Translations under genes and position numbers: made by a program
Part shown: one piece after another, positions 36,499 through 43,822 of the stretch
Layout of the letters: the number at the start of each line of letters is the position of its first letter
Numbering within the stretch: position 1 is the first letter of the stretch
The notes under the pieces: model-generated
Databases searched by the model: none
What the model was told of the DNA's origin: nothing
Seen by the model: the letters and a program-made list of their open reading frames with translations, nothing else
NCBI RefSeq assembly: GCF_003351765.1
Contig: NZ_CP031229.1
Location: 3,720,001 to 3,784,000, forward strand
DNA from: Ornithinimicrobium avium
GTDB lineage: Bacteria; Actinomycetota; Actinomycetes; Actinomycetales; Dermatophilaceae
Length of the DNA stretch: 64,000 nucleotides
Direction of reading: 5' to 3'

Positions 36499-37698
36499 AT
36501 GACCGAGCCGACCGAGCCGACCGAGCGGATCCCGCTGGACCGCACCGGCCCGCTGCCCGGGCCAGGGGGGCCCGCCCGGCCGGCGTCGCCACCACGTCGC
36601 CGCCGGGCCGCGCCGGTCGTGCTGGCCTCGCTGGTCGCCGGGCTGATCGGCGGCCTGGGCGGGGGGATCCTCGCCCAGACGCTCCAGGTCGGCGAAGGCA
36701 CCGCGCAGGAGACGGCGACCTCCGCAGGTCTTCCCGACCCTGTCCCCGTCGCCGTCGCCCCGGACGGGACCGTGCAGGCGCTGTCCAAGGCGGTGCTGCC
36801 CAGCGTGGCGCTGATCTCGATCGGCGCCGACGGCGTCGGCGGGCAGGGATCGGGCTTCGTGATCCGGGAGGACGGCTACGTGCTGACCAACCACCACGTC
36901 ATCCGCGCCGCTGCCGCCCGCGGCGGGCAGATCACCGTCGAGCTGCCCGGCCAGGAGCCGATGGAGGCCGAGGTGGTCGGGTCCGACCCGGCCTACGACA
37001 TCGCCGTCCTCAAGGTGGACCGGCAGGGACTGACGCCGCTGGCGTTCGCCGATCCGCAGGGGGTGGAGGTCGGTCAGACCGTGGTCGCGGTCGGGGCGCC
37101 GCTCGGCCTGGACAGCACCGTCACCGCAGGGATCGTCTCGGCGCTCGACCGGCCGGTGGTCGCCGGTGAGGACGACGTCGTGAGCTACATCAACGCGATC
37201 CAGACCGACGCCGCGATCAACCCGGGCAACTCCGGCGGCCCGCTGCTGGACCTGGCCGGCAACGTCGTCGGGGTCAACTCCGCCATCGCGCAGATGCCGA
37301 GCAGCGCGGCCTCGTCCGCAGGCAGCATCGGACTGGGCTTCGCCATCCCGGCCCAGCAGGCCGAACGCACCGCCACCCAGCTGATCGAGACCGGGACCAG
37401 CCAGCACCCGGTCATGGGCGTGCACATCGACCTGCTCTGGGCCGGCGAGGGCGCCAGGGTGCTCGGCGAGGTCCGCGGCGGGGCACCGCCGGTGATCCCC
37501 GGCGGGCCGGCCGAGGCTGCGGGCGTGCGTCCCGGCGACATCATCGTGTCGGTGGACGGCACCCGGATCCGGGACGCGCAGCACCTGCTCGTCGAGCTGC
37601 GCTCGCACGCGGTCGGCGACACCGTGGAGATGGCGCTGCGCGGCGAGGACGGCCAGGAGCGCACCGTGGACATCGTCCTGGCAGGTGCCGAGGACTAG
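36499..37698 (+). CDS. htrA: Membrane-anchored serine protease HtrA/DegP with PDZ domain
   Basis: The protein has 399 residues from ATG 36499. A cytoplasmic Pro-rich N terminus with a TEPTEPTE repeat leads to one membrane helix (about 39-62). The trypsin-like domain holds the triad H133 (TNHHV), D167 (YDIAVL) and S245 (GNSGGP). One PDZ domain follows from about residue 315 (PAEAAGVRPGDIIVSVDG). It degrades or refolds misfolded envelope proteins and lies in the sigE regulon of mycobacteria. A terminator hairpin separates it from tatB. Confidence 0.95.
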   Translation: MTEPTEPTERIPLDRTGPLPGPGGPARPASPPRRRRAAPVVLASLVAGLIGGLGGGILAQTLQVGEGTAQETATSAGLPDPVPVAVAPDGTVQALSKAVLPSVALISIGADGVGGQGSGFVIREDGYVLTNHHVIRAAAARGGQITVELPGQEPMEAEVVGSDPAYDIAVLKVDRQGLTPLAFADPQGVEVGQTVVAVGAPLGLDSTVTAGIVSALDRPVVAGEDDVVSYINAIQTDAAINPGNSGGPLLDLAGNVVGVNSAIAQMPSSAASSAGSIGLGFAIPAQQAERTATQLIETGTSQHPVMGVHIDLLWAGEGARVLGEVRGGAPPVIPGGPAEAAGVRPGDIIVSVDGTRIRDAQHLLVELRSHAVGDTVEMALRGEDGQERTVDIVLAGAED

Positions 37699-37709
37699 GT
37701 AGTCTGGGG

Positions 37710-37735
37710 GTGCCCGGCACGACGGTGCCGGGCAC
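37710..37735 (+). terminator. Hairpin between htrA and tatB
   Basis: An 11-bp perfect stem GTGCCCGGCAC/GTGCCGGGCAC with a 4-nt loop starts 12 bp after the htrA stop; no T run. Confidence 0.65.
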
Positions 37736-37759
37736 GCTCATGGACGCTCGAGGAGGGTC

Positions 37760-38170
37760 GTGCTCAACATCGGTGGCGGCGAGATCGTCGTTCTCGTCAT
37801 CCTCGCGCTCGTGATCCTCGGGCCCGCCCGCCTGCCGCACTACGCGAGCATGCTCGCCCGCGGGGTCCGGCAGCTGCGCGACCTCGCCGACGGCGCCAAG
37901 GCGCAGATCAGGCAGGAGATGGGTCCCGCCTTCGACGACGTCGACTGGCGCCAGCTGGACCCCCGGCAGTACGACCCGCGGCGCATCGTGCGCGAGGCCC
38001 TGGCCAGCCCGGCACCCGGGCGTCGCACACCGGCGGCCGGGTCCGCGCCGGGGCTCCCGGCTCCCGCCGCGCAGTCGCGGCGCGCGGGGAGCACCACGGC
38101 CTGGGCGGCGCCGTCGAGCGCGACCTACGACCCGGTGCTGCCGACCCCGTTCGACACCGACGCCACCTGA
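37760..38170 (+). CDS. tatB: Sec-independent (Tat) translocase subunit TatB
   Basis: The protein has 136 residues from GTG 37760 with AGGAGGG upstream. A short N terminus with Glu (IGGGEIVVLVILALVIL), the hinge GP in LGPARLPHYASMLARGVRQL, an amphipathic helix and an acidic, disordered Ala/Pro-rich tail are the TatB layout. It receives folded twin-arginine substrates with TatC and passes them to TatA. The other Tat genes are not in this window. Order sigE-htrA-tatB matches mycobacteria. Confidence 0.9.
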   Translation: MLNIGGGEIVVLVILALVILGPARLPHYASMLARGVRQLRDLADGAKAQIRQEMGPAFDDVDWRQLDPRQYDPRRIVREALASPAPGRRTPAAGSAPGLPAPAAQSRRAGSTTAWAAPSSATYDPVLPTPFDTDAT

Positions 38171-38188
38171 GAGGCTCGGAGAGGCGGC

Positions 38189-39328
38189 TCAGACCCGGGC
38201 GGTCGGCGTGATGCCCAGCTTGCGTCCGGCCAGACCGCGACCGCGCCTGGCCAGCTGACGGGCCACGCCGCGCAGCGCCGTGGCCGCGGGGGAGTCGGGG
38301 TTGGAGCTGACGACGGGCCGGCCCTGGTCACCGCCCTCGCGCAGGGTGACGTCCAGCGGCACCTGCCCCAGCAGCGGCACCTGCGCGCCGACGGACCGGC
38401 TGAGGGAGTCGGACACGGCCTGGCCGCCGCCGGAGCCGAAGATCTCCTGACGGGTCCCGTCAGGCAGCTCCAGCCAGGACATGTTCTCGATGACGCCGAC
38501 CAGGCGCTGGTGGGTCTGCAGCGCGATCGAGCCGGCCCGCTCCGCCACCTCGGCGGCCGCCTGCTGCGGGGTGGTGACCACGATGAGCTCGCTGCTGGGC
38601 AGCAGCTGGGCCACCGTGATCGCGATGTCGCCGGTGCCCGGGGGAAGGTCCAGCAGCAGCACGTCGATATCGCCCCAGTAGACGTCGGAGAGGAACTGCT
38701 GCATCGCCCGGTGCAGCATCGGTCCGCGCCAGACGACGGGCTGGTTGCCGGGGACGAACATCCCGATCGAGATGACCTTGATCCCGGACTCGGTGACCGG
38801 GGGCAGGATCATGTCGTCGACCTGCGTGGGCGCCTGGGTCACGCCCAGCATGCGGGGGACCGAGAAGCCGTAGATGTCGGCGTCGACGACGCCCACGCGC
38901 AACCCCTCCTCCGCGAGCGCGGCGGCCAGGTTGACGGTGACCGAGGACTTGCCGACGCCTCCCTTGCCGGAGGCCACGGCATACACGGTGGTCAGGGAGT
39001 CGGGGCGCGCGAAGGGGATCTCCCGCTCGGTGGCCCCGCCGCGCAGCTGGCTGCGCAGCTGGCCGCGCTGGTCGTCGTTCATGACGCCGAGCTGGACGTC
39101 CACCGAGCTGACGCCCTCCACGGCGGAGACCGCGCTCGTGACGTCCTTGGTGATGGTGTTCTTCATCGGGCAGCCGGGCACGGTGAGCAGCACGGTGACC
39201 TGCACGCGGCCGCCGTCGGCCACGTCGACGGCTTCGATCATCCCGAGCTCGGTGAGCGGTTTGCGGATCTCGGGGTCCAGGACGGTGGACAGCGCGGCGT
39301 GGACGGCATCGGTGCTCGGGATGGACAT
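38189..39328 (-). CDS. mrp: Mrp/ApbC/NBP35-type Fe-S carrier ATPase
   Basis: The protein has 379 residues from ATG 39328, 7 nt after TAGCAT. An N-terminal MIP18/DUF59 domain (residues 1-90: ALSTVLDPEIRKPLTELGMIEAV, TVPGCPMKNTI) precedes the deviant P-loop GKGGVGKSSVTVNLA, switch DADIYGFSVPRMLG and DLPPGTGDIAIT. These proteins bind and transfer [4Fe-4S] clusters using ATP. The usual C-terminal CxxC is not present in this protein; the single conserved Cys is that of PGCPM. It converges on tatB. Confidence 0.93.
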   Translation of the reverse strand: MSIPSTDAVHAALSTVLDPEIRKPLTELGMIEAVDVADGGRVQVTVLLTVPGCPMKNTITKDVTSAVSAVEGVSSVDVQLGVMNDDQRGQLRSQLRGGATEREIPFARPDSLTTVYAVASGKGGVGKSSVTVNLAAALAEEGLRVGVVDADIYGFSVPRMLGVTQAPTQVDDMILPPVTESGIKVISIGMFVPGNQPVVWRGPMLHRAMQQFLSDVYWGDIDVLLLDLPPGTGDIAITVAQLLPSSELIVVTTPQQAAAEVAERAGSIALQTHQRLVGVIENMSWLELPDGTRQEIFGSGGGQAVSDSLSRSVGAQVPLLGQVPLDVTLREGGDQGRPVVSSNPDSPAATALRGVARQLARRGRGLAGRKLGITPTARV

Positions 39329-39335
39329 GACCACC

Positions 39336-39341
39336 ATGCTA
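39336..39341 (-). promoter_or_regulatory. -10 element of mrp (leaderless type)
   Basis: TAGCAT, 7 nt before ATG 39328. It also shows that the upstream in-frame ATG 39337 lies within the promoter. Confidence 0.6.
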
Positions 39342-39387
39342 GATCCCCCGCAGGGCGCGTCCGGGGCCGGGGACGACCGCCGCCGCG

Positions 39388-40008
39388 TCACCCCTCGTCG
39401 GCCTCCCGCGGCGGCCTCCTGGCGTCGTCGGGGGCCGTCCCGTCGGCCTGTCCCCGGTCCGTGCCCTCCGGGCTGCGGAGGTGCCGCTCCGCGGCCCTGT
39501 CGTCCATCTCCTCGAGCAGGCTGCGCAGCTCGGAGCGGACGAAGTCGCGGGTGGCGACCTCGCGCAGCGCCAGCCGCAGGGCGGCGACCTCCCGGGTGAG
39601 GAACTCCGTGTCCGCCAGGTTCCGCTCGTCCCGGGCGCGGTCCTGGCCCATCTGGACCTTGTCGCGGTCGTCCTGGCGGTTCTGCGCCAGCAGGATCAGC
39701 GGGGCGGCGTAGGAGGCCTGCAGGCTGAGCATCAGGGTCAGGAAGATGAACGCGTAGGGGTCGAAGGTGAAGCGGTCCGGGGCGAGGGCGTTCCACCCGA
39801 TCCACACCAGGACGAAGATCGTCATCCACACCAGGAACCGCGCGGTGCCCATGAAGCGGGCGAAGCGTTCGGCGAACGCGCCGAAGACCTCGGGGTCCAT
39901 CCGCGCCTGGGACACGAGCGTGCGGCGCTTGGCCAGGGGCTGGTCCAGGCGCTCCACGGGGACCGCCTTGCGCGGGCCGGGGTCCCGGCGGCGCACCGGC
40001 TCAGACAT
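39388..40008 (-). CDS. DUF1003 membrane protein
   Basis: The protein has 206 residues from ATG 40008; its first codons overlap the end of the upstream CBS gene by 8 nt. FMGTARFLVWMTIFVLVWIGWN and FIFLTLMLSLQASYAAPLILLAQNRQDDRDKVQMGQD are the two-helix core of DUF1003, followed by a coiled helix (REVAALRLALREVATRDFVRSELRSLLEEMDD) and an acidic tail. Rv1231c-type proteins keep this position beside the MgtE/CBS gene. The function is not known; a link with Mg2+ or acid tolerance is guessed from context. Confidence 0.88.
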   Translation of the reverse strand: MSEPVRRRDPGPRKAVPVERLDQPLAKRRTLVSQARMDPEVFGAFAERFARFMGTARFLVWMTIFVLVWIGWNALAPDRFTFDPYAFIFLTLMLSLQASYAAPLILLAQNRQDDRDKVQMGQDRARDERNLADTEFLTREVAALRLALREVATRDFVRSELRSLLEEMDDRAAERHLRSPEGTDRGQADGTAPDDARRPPREADEG

Positions 40009-41299
40009 CGGCCACCTCCGTCACGTTGTCCCGGTCCTCGCGCCAGTCGTCGGGAAGGATGTGGTCCAGGACGTCGTCGACGGTGACCGCGCCGATGAGC
40101 CTGCCCTCGGCGTCGGTGACCGGGAGCGCGACGAGGTTGTAGTTGGCCAGCGCCCGCGTCACCTCGCCCAGCGGTGCCTGCGGGTCGAGCGGGTCGACGT
40201 CCGGGTCCAGGACGGACCCCAGGGGCTGGTGCGGCGCCTCGCGCAGGAGGCGCTGGATGTGCACGCTGCCCAGCAGCCTGCCGGTGGGCGTCTCGTGCGG
40301 GGGACGGGTGACGTAGACCAGCGAGGCGATCGCCGGGTGCACCTCCTCGCGCCGCACCGTCGCCAGCGCCTCGGCGATGCTCGCGTCCGGCCCGAGGATG
40401 ATCGGCTCGGTGGTCATCAGACCGCCGGCGGTGTTCTCGTCGTAGACGAGCAGCCGGCGGATGTCGGCCGCCTCCTGCGGCTCCATGAGCTGCAGCAGCT
40501 CCTCCTGGGTGTCGGCCGGCAGGTCCGAGAGCAGGTCGGTGGCGTCGTCGGGCTGCATGACCTCCAGGATGTCGGCGGCCCGCTCGGTCGGCAGGTGGGT
40601 CAGGATCTCGAGCCGGTCGTCGTCGGGCAGCTCCTCCAGGACGTCGGCGAGCGTCTCGTCGTCCAGCGCGTCGGCGACCTCCGAGCGGCGCTTGGGGCTC
40701 AGGTCGTGGATCGCCTCGGCCAGGTCCTGGGGCTTGAGGTCCTCGTAGGCCTCGAGCAGGGCAGTGGCGGCCTGGGCCGGCCCGGCCTGGTGCAGGCCGT
40801 GCACGCCGTGCACGTCGACGAGGACGGTCTCGCCCCGTCGCCGGCGCAGCCGCAGACCGCGCGAGGCGGGGAGGGCGTGGTCCTTGCCCTTGCGCACGAA
40901 CAGGCGGGACAACCGCCAGTCGCCCCCGCGGTGCTGGTCCATCGCGACGTCCTCGATGACCGCGCTCACGCGGCCGTCGTCCTCCGGCACCTCGACCTGC
41001 CGGTCGAAGAGCTCGCCGACCACGAGGGTCTCGCCCGCGCGCTGCTGGAAGCGGCGCATGTTGACCAGGCCGGTGGTGATCACCTGACCGGTGTCGATGG
41101 AGGTCACCCGGGTGATCGGCACGAAGACCCGGCGGCGGCCCGGGACCTCCACGACGAGCCCGATGACACGCGGCCCGTGCACCGCGTCCCGACCAGCCAG
41201 GGTCACGACCACGTCGCGCACCCGGCCGACCTCGTCGCCCATCGGGTCGAAGACGCTCATCCCGTTGAGACGGGCGACGAAGACGCGCGGAAGGCTCAC
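40001..41299 (-). CDS. MgtE N-terminal/CBS-domain protein lacking the membrane transport domain
   Basis: The protein has 432 residues from GTG 41299. The first 170 residues form a PRC-barrel-like tandem (VFDPMGDEVGRVRDVVVTLAG, RRVFVPITRVTSIDTGQVITTG). The MgtE intracellular N-domain lies at about 200-290 (LKPQDLAEAIHDLSPKRRSEVADALDDETLADVLEELP, LLSDLPADTQEELLQLM) and two CBS motifs follow to the C terminus. The five-helix channel of true MgtE is absent, so this is the soluble sensor form seen in Rv1232c. It is probably a Mg2+- or nucleotide-sensing partner of the adjacent DUF1003 membrane protein (inference). Confidence 0.9.
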   Translation of the reverse strand: MSLPRVFVARLNGMSVFDPMGDEVGRVRDVVVTLAGRDAVHGPRVIGLVVEVPGRRRVFVPITRVTSIDTGQVITTGLVNMRRFQQRAGETLVVGELFDRQVEVPEDDGRVSAVIEDVAMDQHRGGDWRLSRLFVRKGKDHALPASRGLRLRRRRGETVLVDVHGVHGLHQAGPAQAATALLEAYEDLKPQDLAEAIHDLSPKRRSEVADALDDETLADVLEELPDDDRLEILTHLPTERAADILEVMQPDDATDLLSDLPADTQEELLQLMEPQEAADIRRLLVYDENTAGGLMTTEPIILGPDASIAEALATVRREEVHPAIASLVYVTRPPHETPTGRLLGSVHIQRLLREAPHQPLGSVLDPDVDPLDPQAPLGEVTRALANYNLVALPVTDAEGRLIGAVTVDDVLDHILPDDWREDRDNVTEVADV

Positions 41300-41305
41300 G
41301 TCGGA

Positions 41306-41311
41306 AGGATA
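41306..41311 (-). promoter_or_regulatory. -10 element of the MgtE/CBS gene (leaderless type)
   Basis: TATCCT, 6 nt before GTG 41299. Confidence 0.55.
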
Positions 41312-41387
41312 CCGACGAGCGGGGGCCCGCCCCGGACCCTGGCGCGCGGGGCCCGGCGCGGCGCATGCCTGACGTAGCGTCACCCGG

Positions 41388-41416
41388 TTGGAGAACGGCC
41401 CCGGATGAGGTATGAT
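41388..41416 (+). promoter_or_regulatory. Near-consensus promoter for the small ORF at 41470
   Basis: TTGGAG (41388-41393), 17 bp, TATGAT (41411-41416), followed by a markedly A/T-rich leader to 41457. It is the best -35/-10 pair in the window apart from that of whiB7. Confidence 0.65.
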
Positions 41417-41469
41417 AAGTGAAGTGTCAATAAAACACCACTGAACTCGAAAGGAAGTCACCACCCCCC

Positions 41470-41583
41470 ATGGGTCCTCTGTTCGTCTACCCCGTCAGCA
41501 GCTCTCGAGCTTTCCGCCACGTCCTCGCCGAGGACGTCGCCAAGCGACCCGTCCGTCCCCGTCGGCGCCTGTTCCGCCGCTGA
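41470..41583 (+). CDS. Unrecognised 37-residue basic peptide
   Basis: MGPLFVYPVSSSRAFRHV opens a peptide that ends in a basic run (KRPVRPRRRLFRR). AAGGAAG stands 12 nt before the ATG, slightly far. The strong promoter and distinct A/T-rich leader favour a real transcript. No family is recognised; it could be a secreted or ribosome-associated small protein, or a leader peptide for the stress-protein gene 110 bp downstream. A GC-rich imperfect hairpin near 41607-41631, followed by TCTCTTGTGT, could end the transcript. Confidence 0.45.
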   Translation: MGPLFVYPVSSSRAFRHVLAEDVAKRPVRPRRRLFRR

Positions 41584-41680
41584 GTCGGACGCCCCTGCGG
41601 GCCTCCGTGACCTCTCCCGGTCCCGGGGGTCTCTTGTGTGCGGGGCCGTCCTCGCGCTCGCCCCGGGCGGGCGGGCGCGG

Positions 41681-41686
41681 CACAAT
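41681..41686 (+). promoter_or_regulatory. -10 element of the gene at 41693 (leaderless type)
   Basis: CACAAT, 6 nt before GTG 41693. Confidence 0.5.
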
Positions 41687-41692
41687 GGGTGC

Positions 41693-42199
41693 GTGACCCC
41701 AGCATCGAACATCTCGCGCGGCGGCCCGGGCCCCGTCATCGCCCTCGACTACCCGATGAGTCTGGGTGTCTTCGAGCGCTACGAGGACGCCCAGTCCCTC
41801 GTCGACTACCTCTCCGACGAGGAGTTCCCGGTCGAGCAGTGCATGATCGTGGGCACCGAGCTCAAGCAGGTCGAGCGGGTGACGGGCAGGCTCACCACCG
41901 GACGCGTGGCCCTGGGGGGCCTGCTCTCCGGAATGTGGCTGGGGTTGTTCGTGGGACTGATCTTCGCCCTGTTCGCCCAGGTCGGCGACGCCCTGATGAC
42001 GGTGCTGTATGCCGTGCTCTTCGGTGCCTTCTTCGGGCTGGTATGGACGCTCATCGGCTACGCGATGACGCGGGGGCGGCGCGATTTCGTCTCGGTGACC
42101 CAGGTCGTGGCGACCCGCTACGAGGTGCTCACCGAGCACAAGCTGGTCGAGCGGGCCCGTGACCTGATGGACCGGCGACCCGGCGCGCCGCTGGGCTGA
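41693..42199 (+). CDS. General-stress-protein-17M-like membrane protein (Rv1234-type)
   Basis: The protein has 168 residues from GTG 41693. A cytoplasmic GSP17M-type domain (FERYEDAQSLVDYLSDEEFPVEQCMIVGTELKQVERVTGR) precedes two membrane helices (ALGGLLSGMWLGLFVGLIFALF and VLYAVLFGAFFGLVWTLIGY). The layout matches the actinobacterial membrane protein that follows the MgtE/CBS gene in M. tuberculosis. Function unknown. Confidence 0.85.
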   Translation: MTPASNISRGGPGPVIALDYPMSLGVFERYEDAQSLVDYLSDEEFPVEQCMIVGTELKQVERVTGRLTTGRVALGGLLSGMWLGLFVGLIFALFAQVGDALMTVLYAVLFGAFFGLVWTLIGYAMTRGRRDFVSVTQVVATRYEVLTEHKLVERARDLMDRRPGAPLG

Positions 42200-42221
42200 G
42201 CCGGAGCTCGGTCCGGGACGG

Positions 42222-43754
42222 TCAGACCGGTCGGCTCCCTCCCGCCCGGACCCAGGCCTCGACCTCGTCGGCGGTGCGCGGCAGCATGGCGGAGAGGTTG
42301 CGGTTGCCGTCGGCGGTGATCACCACGTCGTCCTCGATCCGCACCCCGATGCCGCGCAGCTCCTCGGGCACGAGGAGGTCGTCGGACTTGAAGTACAGTC
42401 CCGGCTCCACGGTGAGGACCATGCCCTCGCGCAGCTCCGCCTCGACGTAGTCCTCCCGCAGCGCCAGCGCGCAGTCGTGGACGTCGATGCCCAGGTGGTG
42501 GCTGGTCCCGTGGACCATCCAGCGCCGGTGGAACTGACCCTCCTCGGCGTCGAGGGTCTGCTCCAGCGTGACACCCTCCGGCAGCAGCCCCCACTCCAGC
42601 AGGTGGCGGGCGATCACCTCGATCGCCGCGGCGTGCACGTCCTTGAACCGGTTGCCCGGCCGCGCGGCCGCCAGGCCCGCCTCCTGCGCCTCCAGGACCG
42701 CCTCGTAGACCTTGCGCTGAGCCGGGGAGAAGGTGCCGTCCACCGGCACCGTGCGAGTGACGTCGGCGGTGTAGAGCGAGTCCGTCTCCACGCCGGCGTC
42801 CAGGAGCAGCAGCTCGCCCTCCCGGAGCTCGCCGGTGTTGCGGATCCAGTGCAGGGTGGTGGCGTGCTCGCCGGCGGCCGCGATGGAGTCGTAGCCGACC
42901 CCGTTGCCCGCGTGCCGGGCGTGCAGGCCGAACACGCCCTCCACCCATCGCTCCCCGCGTCCGCGGCGCACCGCCTCGGGCAGCTCGGCGACGACGGCGT
43001 CGAAGGCGACGGCGGTGACCTCGACAGCCTCCACCATCTGGCGGACCTCCCAGTCGTCCTTGACGAGCCGCTGCGTGGACAGCAGGCGCGCCAGCTCCTG
43101 GTCCTGCTCCTGGGCGGCCGACACCGACGCCTCGTCGGTGGTCAGACCCGCCTGGCCGCGGACCTGGTCGACGAGGGCGGCGACCTCGCGGTCGGCGTCC
43201 CGGACGACGAGCAGCCCCAGCCCGCCGGGGCCGGCGTCCTTGGCGAGGGCGTCGGGCAGCTCGTCCAGGTGCCGCGTGGCCACGCCCAGCTCGGCCTCCG
43301 CGGAGGCCAGGGTCGGGCGCGGGCCGACCCAGAACTCGCCGACCCGGGAGTCGGCGAAGAACTCCTCGGTGTCGCGGTCGGCGAGGGGGTAGAAGTAGAG
43401 GACGGCGTCGTGCCCGTCCGGCTCGCCGTCCCCGGTGACCCGCGGCTCGAGGACCAGGACCGCGTCGGGCTCCCGGTCGGCACCGAGCCCGGTGAGGTTG
43501 GCGAAGGCGCTGTGCGGGCGGAAGACGTAGTCCGTGTCGTTGCTACGGATCTTCAGCCCGCCGGCGGGGACGACGACCCGGACCCCCGGGTGGGCGGCGG
43601 AGACCGCCGCCCGGCGCCGGGCGGCATACCTCGCGGCCTCCGTCAGCTCCGGCAGCCCGCTGCTGCGCGGTGCCCACCCACCTCCCATGAAGGCGCGGAA
43701 CGCCTCCCCGGAGGGGCGGTTGCGGTGCTCTGCCTTGTGCTGCTTCTCGCTCAC
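42222..43754 (-). CDS. pepP: Xaa-Pro aminopeptidase (aminopeptidase P)
   Basis: The protein has 510 residues from GTG 43754, 6 nt after TACGAT. The creatinase-like N-terminal domain (DYVFRPHSAFANLTGLG, AVLYFYPLADRDTEEFF) precedes the pita-bread M24 domain with metal ligands in LLLDAGVETDSLYTADVTRT, HGTSHHLGIDVHD, TVEPGLYF and GVRIEDDVVI. It releases N-terminal residues before proline. Length is normal for PepP with the long N-terminal domain. Confidence 0.95.
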   Translation of the reverse strand: MSEKQHKAEHRNRPSGEAFRAFMGGGWAPRSSGLPELTEAARYAARRRAAVSAAHPGVRVVVPAGGLKIRSNDTDYVFRPHSAFANLTGLGADREPDAVLVLEPRVTGDGEPDGHDAVLYFYPLADRDTEEFFADSRVGEFWVGPRPTLASAEAELGVATRHLDELPDALAKDAGPGGLGLLVVRDADREVAALVDQVRGQAGLTTDEASVSAAQEQDQELARLLSTQRLVKDDWEVRQMVEAVEVTAVAFDAVVAELPEAVRRGRGERWVEGVFGLHARHAGNGVGYDSIAAAGEHATTLHWIRNTGELREGELLLLDAGVETDSLYTADVTRTVPVDGTFSPAQRKVYEAVLEAQEAGLAAARPGNRFKDVHAAAIEVIARHLLEWGLLPEGVTLEQTLDAEEGQFHRRWMVHGTSHHLGIDVHDCALALREDYVEAELREGMVLTVEPGLYFKSDDLLVPEELRGIGVRIEDDVVITADGNRNLSAMLPRTADEVEAWVRAGGSRPV

Positions 43755-43760
43755 CCGGAC

Positions 43761-43766
43761 ATCGTA
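43761..43766 (-). promoter_or_regulatory. -10 element of pepP (leaderless type)
   Basis: TACGAT, 6 nt before GTG 43754. Confidence 0.6.
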
Positions 43767-43810
43767 GGTGGTGGTGGGGGACGCCCGGCTCCCGGTCAGG
43801 AAGGACGCCC

Positions 43811-43816
43811 TACGCT
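43811..43816 (+). promoter_or_regulatory. -10 element of thrE (leaderless type)
   Basis: TACGCT, 6 nt before GTG 43823. With the pepP -10 it forms a 68-bp divergent promoter pair. Confidence 0.6.
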
Positions 43817-43822
43817 GGTCGG

